Source: Glandiceps talaboti
Lineage: Eukaryota > Hemichordata > Enteropneusta > Spengelidae
Direction: 5' to 3'
Length of the DNA stretch: 64,000 nucleotides
NCBI RefSeq assembly: GCF_964340395.1
Contig: NC_135552.1
Span: forward strand, 13,778,694-13,842,693
Both the position numbers and the translations under genes were made by a program. The notes beneath the pieces are model-generated. The model saw nothing but the letters and a program-made list of their open reading frames with translations. It did no database searches and had not been told where the DNA came from. Shown piece after piece: positions 56,132-64,000 of this stretch. How positions within the stretch are numbered: the first letter of the stretch is position 1; every line of letters begins with the position of its first letter.

Positions 56132-56177
56132 ATCTTTGTCTAGCTACGGTATTAATCTTTGTCTAGCTACGGTATTA
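56132..56177. repeat. 23-bp tandem duplication at the DNAJC5 stop codon
   Basis: Two perfect copies of ATCTTTGTCTAGCTACGG plus TATTA. On the minus strand each copy begins with TAA, and the first of these is the DNAJC5 stop. Confidence 0.95.
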
Positions 56178-56507
56178 ATGTTCTTCTGTATAGCTTTTGG
56201 GTGGGTCACCTGTATTTAAACTTGTTTTCTCTGTTGCGTCATCTTTCTGTTCTGTTGATGCTGGAGTTTCCTCTGCAGCTGCTGGTGGTGGTGGGGGCAT
56301 TGCAATAGCTGTAGGCTGACTTGTGATTGCTTCCCCTGCATTTTCTGATGAGGGCGACGTATCCTCAAGATCATCTGTTTTCAGGTTGACCTCATCCTCC
56401 TCACCAGGTTCGTAGGGCTTCAGCTTACCGCAACAGAAACAACAACAGCAACAACAGCAGCAGCAGAAGTAGCAGCACGTTAGTATACCCCACGTGATGA
56501 AACAGCA
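56175..56507 (-). CDS. DNAJC5: DNAJC5 last coding exon, cysteine string and tail
   Basis: The acceptor is ATATTACAG|TGCTG. It opens directly with two cysteines, then [12 protein letters not shown], nine Cys, [11 protein letters not shown]. The codons mix TGC and TGT. The tail holds acidic (EPGEEDEV), Ser/Thr and Pro-rich (MPPPPPAAA) stretches. The TAA stop coincides with the start of a 23-bp tandem duplication (56132-56177). Confidence 0.95.
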   Translation of the reverse strand, partial: CCFITWGILTCCYFCCCCCCCCCFCCGKLKPYEPGEEDEVNLKTDDLEDTSPSSENAGEAITSQPTAIAMPPPPPAAAEETPASTEQKDDATEKTSLNTGDPPKSYTEEH

Positions 56508-58095
56508 CTGTAATATAAGATTTATAGCAACATATGAGTTTTTTTGGATAATCAATACAATACAATACAATACACAGAATTGAAGTTTGTCTTTTCCATT
56601 TTACAAGTGTGCAAAGTTGATGTGTCAATTTATCAGTTGGAAAATAAGCAATTGAAGCCATTAAAATCATCAGAACCATGTTTTTATCAGAAGTCTGTTT
56701 TGTGAAAGAATTATAGTAATGCTTAAAAAATTTTATGTGAGTGGGCAAAGGATCCTGCTGTGCGTGTGTTGTGTGTCTGTTATTATCAGTCTAGAATTAA
56801 CATCTGTCTATCTTTATGTCAAAATATGTAATGTTCCATGAGTGACACACCAAGCCAACACAATTTCTACTGTATTTGAAATTTATACTTACCTTAAAGA
56901 GTGGACTATGAACCATAAAGTAAGCTTTCACATTTTCTTCTCCTATCTGTTCAGCTACATATAATCCCATAGAGCCATACTGATCATAGATTTCTCTTTT
57001 CGTCTCATCACTCAGTACACTATTTGCATGGTTGATTTCTTTGAACTAGGCAAAGGGTGCAAATTCATTTAGTAAAATCTACCAGAGGTCAGAGGTCAAT
57101 GTACTTAATTGGACCACTCTCAAATTACTGTTATTAAAGCTGCACTGGCTATAACTGGAACATTATTGGAAACTGTTTTATAAGCTGTAACGACTTCCTA
57201 ATAATATTGTACACCTTTCACAGTATTAAATCACTTGCGGGAAAAAGTATTTATGCACCTGTACACATTATATGGTACAGTAAATCCAATCAAATTGATT
57301 TTTGGGTCTGCACCCTAAAAGTCATTGGCCCAACGCGATCATGATTTTAACTTGTTGCTGTATTGCTTTTGGATAAAATCGACCTCTAATTGTCATGCAC
57401 AATTTCTAAATATAGGTATTTGAACAATTTTCAGTGAATTTTCACCTATAAAAAGTGATGTGCATATGTACCTATTTACCATGTCACCTTTGTGTGGCCA
57501 TCGCATGTCAGAGATATGGCTGTGTATGGTCAGACAAATGAAACCCATGGTAATAGCCTGATTCCCAAATACTGCCTGTGGGAGGGTGGGGGCGAATAAA
57601 CTCATCAACAACTTACCTTTTCTGTAGCATCTGGGTTGTCTGGATTTTTATCTGGATGCCATTTAAGTGCAAGCTGCAAGACAAAATGAAATATGTTAGT
57701 CTACTTTGTTGGGTGATAAAAGTCTAACCCTATGACCCATCAATTGTGGAGTCATGATGGGCGAATGGTTATAGTGGCAAGCTTTGAATCTGCAGGTTGC
57801 AGGTTCGAGCCCCATTGATGCCGTTTGTGTCTGAGGGGCTAAAGTCCTTAGGCAAGATTTGAACCATGATTGTGCCTTGATCAATCCAGCTGTATAATTG
57901 GGGACCTGGTAGGATAGCGGTTGCAATGTGAATGCTTTAATCCTATGCATGCTTAGAGACTGCAATTGATTGTATGCTCCCCCAGGGAGTTCAGGAAATA
58001 AAGGACTGTTGTGTCGCTAAAGATCAGTGCCAGGGGTAATAATTGTAAAGCACTTTGAGTAGAGTGGGAAAGTACAAAAACCAACATTGTTATTA

Positions 58096-58157
<62 letters not shown>

Positions 58158-61100
58158 TATTATTATTATTATTATTATTATATTTGCAATGTTAACCATC
58201 TTTCTCTAGTTATGACAAAATGTATAAGTGCTGAATGAGCATTTATGATTTACCCCAAAACATACACATATCATATTCTACAACTGATGACACCAGACCA
58301 TGGACAAACAGAACATGTTACAAACCGGGCAAGTAAACAACTGAATTGGATTAATAACACTTGGCACAGCATGTTGGAAGTACAGAGACTTGTATTACAT
58401 TCCATCATTTGGTAAAAACAGTTTTATGACCACTTTACATAATAGTTCACATTCACAAACAAATCAGAATTTCCCCTGGCATTTCATGCACACATAAAAA
58501 GGGTATAAAACTGATCTTATCAAACCGTGAAATGTAATACAAGTCTCTGCTGTTCCAACATCCTGAGCCAAGTGTTATCAATCAAATTCTATTGATTACT
58601 TTCTCTGTTTGTACCAGGTTCCATTCATCCATGGTCTGATGTCAGCAGTTGTAATAACCTCGACAAACGTAATGCGTTCTAATAATACTTATTATGTAAT
58701 GACCACTGTAAACAAGTAATGTATATGCATTTTTATGTCATTGTCATATTAATAGAAATATAACAATCTGAGACTGAAGTGTAAGTGTGACAGTTCTTTT
58801 GAAATTGTTCGTGACGGGTATCTCATTAGTCATGTCTCAAAGGAGAGAATTCCATTTAAATGTAATTGTTTTATAGTAGAAAATGGCTGATACTTGACAT
58901 TGGGAGTGGAAAATGTGTGCAACCTGAAGAGAGTACTGCTTGTAATTTTGCAATCATTGAAAGTTGTAGAGAAGTGTGAAGTGCTGTCAACATCTACACA
59001 TTGGATAGTTTTCTTATATTAATATATAGCTTCTGAACAGTTCAAGTACAGTTCACTTTTCGTTTCAAGTAAAGTTCACTTTTCATTTCAAGTACAGTTC
59101 ACTTTTCATTTCAAGTAAGGTTCACTTTACATTTCAACTACAGTTCACTTTTCATTCATGTTAGTTTCTTTTTTGTTTCCTGTTTAGTGTATAGCACTTT
59201 TTATCATTATATGAAACTTAAAAAAAAAAATTAAAACTCCACTTCTCTGAAAAAAATAATTATTTATTGTCTTAATTTATAGACAATATGACAATGTTGA
59301 CCTTGTGATCATGTCTAACTAATATTCCACAGTCAAGTCGAATTTTGTTTTAGATTTCAGAAGTTCTTCTGTGAGACACCCAAACATGAAATGATATTAT
59401 TTTCAATTTAGCTGTAAGTATTAAAGACCTGTGAACACCCAACTCAATCACACAGTGTGACAGGAAGTACCGAGTATAGCAGGGGTCAAGTACTGACCGG
59501 CAATATGTAAGGTTGATAGCTATGTCACTGTGTGATATATCATATTACAAGTTACTTCCTCACTACAAAGTGATACTAGAATGACGTCCTGAAATACTGT
59601 ACATCCAATATATGTAACTGATATGAAGTTCTGTATTCATTTATCAAGCCTCACTTGTCTGTTCTTTTTTTTTTTTTTACTAATTGAAGTTATTTACATT
59701 TCAGAAAGGGGATATTCCTTCCTCATTTGTCATATTTATTTCACAGCATTTTGTCCTTCTCTATCTTGTAACTAGTTATTTCAATTTTACACAGCAAGTA
59801 GTCTCAATAAGCTGTGATATACATGTACCTAATTATCAAATGTTGTAGCGGTGTGCCCTCCAAGCCCATTTCAGTGTTGCAGCCAAAGGTTTTTTTTGGG
59901 GTCATTTGACACACATACATTTTCCGGACCTGACCCAAAATTTTGGAAGTGATGGGTCATAGATGACCCACACTAACATTGCATGCAAATATGTTTAGCA
60001 ACATGACCACGCCTATAGCAACAGCCAAATGATCGCATATATTGCATAGATAACTAAACAGGGTTGGATAGGCAACTGCATAATCATTCAGCAACTATCT
60101 AGCATGGATCAGCATGTGGGTAAATATTTTTACAAACTGTATAGTTGTGCTACAATGCCATTGGTGCTTTTTTTTATAATGTCCCAAAAAAATGTATGGC
60201 CCAGAAAAATGAAAGTCTCGGGATATTACGTCCAACTCTTTCAAAAGGCTGGCTGCAACACTGCCATTTGATGTGTGTACTACAATGCACAAATAACAGT
60301 GTTTTAAATTATATATAATTTCCATATTCCTGTGGCCATTTAAATTTCAAATTTCACCCACTCAGTTTGAAATTATACAGTAAATCATAAGTGGTGATTA
60401 TAATGATAATGGAGGTATAGATAATGATGTCTGCAATCATTGAGTACAAAAATGACAGGAATGTCCCATTATCATTGTAGGTGGTTTGAGCCTTGTTGCC
60501 ACCATTTGCTGCTGAATGCCAAACGTTTTTGGACAAGATTTGAACCATGGTTGTACCCCTGTCAACCAAACTGAATAAATGGGATAGGACTGAGGTTGTT
60601 TCTGAACAATTCAATCTTACATGCTTACAGAGTCTGCAATGGATTATTTGCACCACAAGAAGTTATTGCCCTATTCAAGTCTGTTGTGTTGATATAGGTC
60701 TATGCAAGGGGTAGTAATTGTACAGTGGAATGACCTCAACATATGGAAGCTTTCCACTTTAGATTGCCACATGATTGTGGAGTCATGATGGGTGAATGGT
60801 TAGAGTGGCCGGCTAGGAATCTGCAGGTTGCAGATTTGACCGCCATCGCTGTCACTTGTTTCTGAATGGCTAAAGTCCCTGGGCAAGATTTGAACCATGA
60901 TTGTGCCTCTGTCAACCCCCAGCTATATAATTAGGAACCTGATAGGATAGCGGTTGCAATGTGAATGATGTAATCCTATCCACTTATAGAGGCTGCATTG
61001 GATTGTATACTCATCAGGGAGTTGATGAAGTTAAAAGAAAGGGGGCGTTGTGCCACTATGGATCCATGCCAGGGGTAATTGATAATTGTAAAGCGCTTTG

Positions 61101-62231
61101 GGCACAATGTAGGAAAGTGCTATATTTAAACAAAAAAACACTATTGTTATTATCACTAGTATGTTATCTTACCTTCCTATATGCCCTTTTAATCTCATCT
61201 GGTTCAGCACCTTTTTGTAATCCTAACAGCTGATACAGTGACTCTCCAGAGGTGCTAATAAAATAAAAACACACAAAAACAATTACATTAGTACACTACA
61301 TGTGTGATTGTAAATTATAAGTTTATATATGTTTAAACATCAAACTATAAAATACTCATGAAACTGACATGTATTGTAGTACAAAACATAGTAAAACCAC
61401 AGGACTCTTCTTTATGGCACCGTCTGAGACAAACTATTCCTTGGGTCAGTTGAAAACTATGGCTATGCTCTGTTTAATGAGAATGAAACATTACAGGATC
61501 TGATTACTAACTATTATTTACTATATTTCAATAATGATAGCACAACCAGAAGTTGAACTTCCATATTGTATATTACTTGCAATAGTGAGAGTAACGTTTT
61601 GCCTGATCACATTACATGTAATTCAAAGGTAATGTATCGTTAGCTTGTGTTTCAAACCAGAAACTACTGCGAGATGTTACAGCGACGATAAGATAGCATG
61701 TTAGATATAGAATCATCGGTCATAAACCACGTCCTCTATTATGGCATTGTCCAATGCACATCATCAAGAGCCTGTGGCTTCATTCACGTAAAAAATTGTT
61801 ATTTATGAATGGATAATTTAGTCACGTTGTAGATCAACACAACAACCAATCAGATTGTCTGACACATAGCACATCATACCCAGGCACGATACATTTGCGG
61901 TTTTTATATCAGCTCTTGTTTGCAAGAATGATATCAAACAAGCAAACAGAACTTACTACCACATCACTAGAAAACAAAGAAATGGGTAATTTGAGAAAGT
62001 CTGTCAATCGGCAAAAGCAAAATGTTATTAACAGGTTATAGTGTGCCCTCTTACTGCTGTAAAACAGTTTCGTTTGCCACACAAAAATTGGCTTTCAGTT
62101 ATCTGTGTGGTGATGCACAAGAAAAGTCATCATTTTGACCCACGACCCACTAAAAAAATGTTATCTTTTATTAGAGAACACACTACAAGTTATGTCACTT
62201 TTGGGGTTAATATGTTTTTAGAAGTGAATAG

Positions 62232-62299
<68 letters not shown>

Positions 62300-62788
62300 C
62301 TCAATATACATATGTAGCTAGAGTGGTGTAAATAACACAGTATCAAGCAAGATACACAGGAGCCATTACACAAAAGTTTTTGAAAATACAAATTATGTAC
62401 TTGGTACATCTGTCATACTTTCCCTTGCATAACACATGATGTGCACATGTACATTTCACAAGTTACATTTGTGCGGTCCTGTTGTACATGCTGCATGTTG
62501 TATTACTAAGGTGTGGTCCACCAAATATGGCAATCTCTTAGTACCTGCAATCATGTACAAAGTTACATGACTCACACAGGAGGGGTTCCAAAACATGTTA
62601 ATACAAATATCTCTAGCTAACGAGTACACCATTTCTATGTAGCAGGTATCTGATTTGACATTCGTTCAAGTTTCAAACTCGAATACATACACATTGGCAA
62701 GCATTTCAGGTTCTACCCTGGGGGTATGGCAGTAGTACTCTCACCTCACTTGGCTCTTCTCAAACTCATGATCACTATCAAGGGCCAT
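56175..62788 (-). CDS. DNAJC5: cysteine string protein, DnaJ homolog subfamily C member 5 (5 exons, 222 aa)
   Basis: Minus-strand exons are 62788-62745, 61254-61173, 57673-57617, 57045-56893 and 56507-56175 (669 nt), with all phases closing. CSP is a palmitoylated J-domain co-chaperone of Hsc70 on synaptic and secretory vesicles that protects SNARE proteins. Visible: [13 protein letters not shown] at the start of the J domain (15-27), HPD at 48-50 in [33 protein letters not shown] as the end of J and the linker, then the cysteine string at 113-138 with 15 Cys, nine of them in a row (127-135). The tail is acidic, then Pro/Ala-rich. The start ATG has G at -3 and +4 and an in-frame TAA three codons upstream. 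The length is near the family's usual 198 or so residues. A further, alternative 3' coding exon cannot be excluded. Confidence 0.96.
56893..57045 (-). CDS. DNAJC5: DNAJC5 coding exon 4, J-domain end and linker
   Basis: 153 nt, phase 0, encoding [20 protein letters not shown] and then [19 protein letters not shown] and a hydrophobic linker. The acceptor is GCCTAG|TTC and the donor TTTAAG|GTAAGT. Confidence 0.95.
57617..57673 (-). CDS. DNAJC5: DNAJC5 coding exon 3 with HPD motif
   Basis: 57 nt, phase 0 on both sides, encoding [22 protein letters not shown] is the Hsc70-activating loop. The acceptor is GCTTGCAG|CTT read on the minus strand, and the donor AAAAG|GTAAGT. Confidence 0.96.
57751..58180 (+). 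mobile_element. tRNA-derived SINE with ATT tail, DNAJC5 intron 2
   Basis: GGAGTCATGATGGGCGAATG head, box B GGTTCGAGCCC, body with GGGGACCTGGTAGGATAG and CAGGGGTAATAATTGTAAAG, ending in about 28 ATT units. Antisense to DNAJC5, its head about 75 nt from the exon 3 acceptor. The 3' part (AATTGTAAAGCACTTTGAG, GTGGGAAAGTAC) resembles tails shared by many invertebrate SINEs. Confidence 0.9.
58096..58180 (+). repeat. ATT microsatellite (SINE tail)
   Basis: About 28 ATT units with one ACT change; extends the 3' end of the SINE. Confidence 0.97.
59041..59156 (+). repeat. 27-28 bp tandem repeat TTCAAGTACAGTTCACTTTT
   Basis: Four to five imperfect units of TTTCAAGTA(A/C)AGTTCACTTTTC in DNAJC5 intron 2. 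Confidence 0.85.
59850..60305 (+). mobile_element. fragment of hAT-like MITE family A, split by a later insertion
   Basis: The left piece GGTGTGCCCTCCAAGCCCAT (59850-59871) and right piece CCATTTGATGTGTGTACTAC onward (60264-60305) together follow the first 50 or so bp of the intact copies at 16741 and 26923. Confidence 0.6.
59872..60263. mobile_element. non-autonomous element with 14-bp inverted ends, family B
   Basis: The ends CAGTGTTGCAGCCA and TGGCTGCAACACTG are perfect inverted repeats. Flanked by CCATTT on both sides. 392 bp, no coding capacity. The CAG...CTG ends suggest the hAT group. Confidence 0.75.
60475..60740 (+). mobile_element. degenerate SINE copy, DNAJC5 intron 2
   Basis: Lacks the tRNA-like head. 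Aligns with the other copies through GGACAAGATTTGAACCATGG, ACAGAGTCTGCAATGGATTA and AAGGGGTAGTAATTGTA. Confidence 0.7.
60776..61155 (+). mobile_element. tRNA-derived SINE, DNAJC5 intron 2
   Basis: GGAGTCATGATGGGTGAATG head, decayed box B (GCAGATTTGACC), full body and AATTGTAAAGCGCTTTGGG tail. Ends just inside the intron from the exon 2 donor. Confidence 0.88.
61173..61254 (-). CDS. DNAJC5: DNAJC5 coding exon 2, J-domain helix I
   Basis: 82 nt encoding [27 protein letters not shown] minus its split first codon. The acceptor is TTAG|CACC and the donor GGAAG|GTAAGA. The SINE at 60776-61155 ends about 17 nt beyond this donor, inside the intron. Confidence 0.95.
62040..62185 (+). mobile_element. 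hAT-like MITE, family A copy in DNAJC5 intron 1
   Basis: AGTGTGCCCTCTTA start and TTAGAGAACACACTA end, with the internal TCATCATTTTGACCCACGA. Flanked by CAGGTTAT and CAAGTTAT (7 of 8). Confidence 0.7.
62231..62300 (+). repeat. GT/GC microsatellite
   Basis: GT run ending in GCGCGC, 45 nt after the MITE. Confidence 0.96.
62745..62788 (-). CDS. DNAJC5: DNAJC5 coding exon 1
   Basis: 44 nt encoding [14 protein letters not shown] plus two bases of Ser15. The donor is GTGAG|GTGAGA. It joins in phase to CACCTCTGGAGAG of exon 2, recreating the STSGESLY signature. The N-terminal 14 residues differ from the vertebrate protein, as is usual in this family. Confidence 0.85.
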
Positions 62789-64000
62789 TGCCAGTTATAT
62801 CCAGAGCACACGAAATATCCCAAACTAATCCAATCTTCTGAACTCAGTTCTTATCCAAACTCAGCTTGCCATGTTTTTGATTTTTATCATGGACTTTGAA
62901 AATCTAGACAGTGAGTGTCCATATTGGTTTTTAAATAATGAAAATCTATTGTGATAAATGAATGGATGTCCATGGACATGTCTGAATAGGATACATGCAT
63001 ACAAACACTGGTTTATTATGATTTATGAATATTCATGATATTGCTTATCTATAAATAGAATATCATTTCATGTAACCAAAACATATATGATATTGTCAAA
63101 TCCATGTCAATTTCACTAAGTTTTACTGGAATTAACAATTGATGAAGTTATTTGTAATTTTGACACATAAGACAGCTATGACTGATTGATATTGAAACAA
63201 AATTACCATAATTAGTCTAAATCAGGTGTTATTTTGATGTGCAAAATATTAATACTGCAAAAAAAAAATGTTTGGAAAATTTCCTACAAACTCGAAATTT
63301 TAACATCCTTGAAAATACTACACTAAAGTGCGAATGAAAGCCTATAATGTGGTAGCAAAAACTGGGCTCCGATGAATACTGAATGTTTGGTTACAGGATG
63401 CTATATGTTCCATGTATTCAGTATTCCAGTAAAATATCCATGTGTGTATAATGTTAGCTGATACATTCTTTTTTAAGATATCATAAACTCTCAAGTTATT
63501 TTGTCTACAACTTAACCTCACAACCAGTCTAATCATAGTAACTCTCCACTAGGGAAATCACAAGTCTGACACTGATTCAATGCAATCTACCTCTGTCGGT
63601 GAATACATAAAATCTCTCTGCCTGCCTTCCCCAGGTACTTTACCAGGGGTCACTTTCCCCACTCATATTATAGGACAAGATACTGACAAATCTATGCTAA
63701 TTTTAGAACAATACTCTTCTCTCTATTTATAACAGGGTTCCAAATCATTTATTGAAAAATATGTCTCTGATCTCAAACGCAGCAGATAGCTGTAATCTGG
63801 CATTGTATGAATGGTCATGTGATCAATGCTCAAGAAATCACATCTCACATCAAAATATGCATTTATGAATGCTTTGAGCGAATACCTTATCAGTGATATA
63901 TGTGATAACCAAACATTCTACTAGTCTCTCACAGTCTCGTCTCTGTATTACAATGTAATAGTATTATTTATGTTCCTGTTTGTTCAGTTCATTTTGGCCC
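62789..64000 (-). other. region upstream of the DNAJC5 start codon
   Basis: No further exon recognised. It may hold 5' UTR or an intron leading to an untranslated first exon outside the window. AT-rich, with no promoter motif I would defend. Confidence 0.4.

Larger units (their letters stand above)
51301..56174. other. convergent intergenic region, second part
   Basis: No exon recognised. C-runs at 52240-52254 and 52320-52332, a G-rich patch at 53880-53897 and AT-rich filler. The end nearest DNAJC5 is probably its 3' UTR. Confidence 0.5.

Noticed and set aside
57751-57825. tRNA gene
   Set aside because: Has box A/B-like words but no foldable cloverleaf or anticodon stem that I could complete. 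It is the head of a SINE repeated elsewhere in the window.

Overview
This is a stretch of animal nuclear genome. It is AT-rich, full of microsatellites, satellite arrays and short non-autonomous transposons, and its protein-coding information lies in small exons with GT-AG introns. Three protein-coding genes can be reconstructed exon by exon with every splice phase closing: a NHERF/EBP50-type scaffold (minus strand, CDS 40582 to 15917, 3 exons, 327 aa), the wybutosine enzyme TYW2/TRMT12 (plus strand, CDS 43031 to 47364, 5 exons, 500 aa) and cysteine string protein DNAJC5 (minus strand, CDS 62788 to 56175, 5 exons, 222 aa). The gene set, the tRNA-derived SINEs and introns of up to 20 kb fit an invertebrate bilaterian, plausibly marine (lophotrochozoan or invertebrate deuterostome). 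The sequence alone does not fix the species.

Layout. 1-11.9 kb: no exons recognised; holds a palindromic element with a 47-bp satellite (5.87-7.17 kb), a minus-strand SINE (9.69-10.02 kb) and a 46-49 bp satellite ending in a hAT-like MITE (10.83-11.78 kb). 12-15.9 kb: probable long 3' UTR of the NHERF gene. 15.9-40.6 kb: NHERF gene, whose 20.2-kb intron 2 collects MITEs and imperfect duplications and whose intron 1 carries a 66-bp satellite. 40.6-43.0 kb: divergent intergenic region with candidate promoter motifs and a long AGAC microsatellite. 43.0-47.4 kb: TRMT12. 47.4-56.2 kb: convergent intergenic region with a duplicated block, microsatellites and four GGGCG-core motifs, three of them resembling CTCF sites. 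56.2-62.8 kb: DNAJC5, with three same-orientation SINEs and a nested transposon insertion in intron 2. 62.8-64 kb: upstream of the DNAJC5 start codon.

The three genes have unrelated jobs (cortical scaffold, tRNA modification, synaptic-vesicle/secretory co-chaperone) and are linked only by position: NHERF and TRMT12 diverge, TRMT12 and DNAJC5 converge. I see no operon-like or defence-like system, no RNA gene and no CRISPR array. The most unusual observations are (i) TRMT12 exon 4, flanked upstream by serial copies of its own acceptor edge, which fill nearly all of intron 3, and downstream by degenerate copies of its donor edge; (ii) three satellites, two of them starting at a short palindromic element and one ending at a MITE; (iii) a hAT-like MITE whose empty site is preserved in neighbouring repeat units; and (iv) a NHERF with one PDZ domain and a long Glu-Pro tract in place of PDZ2.
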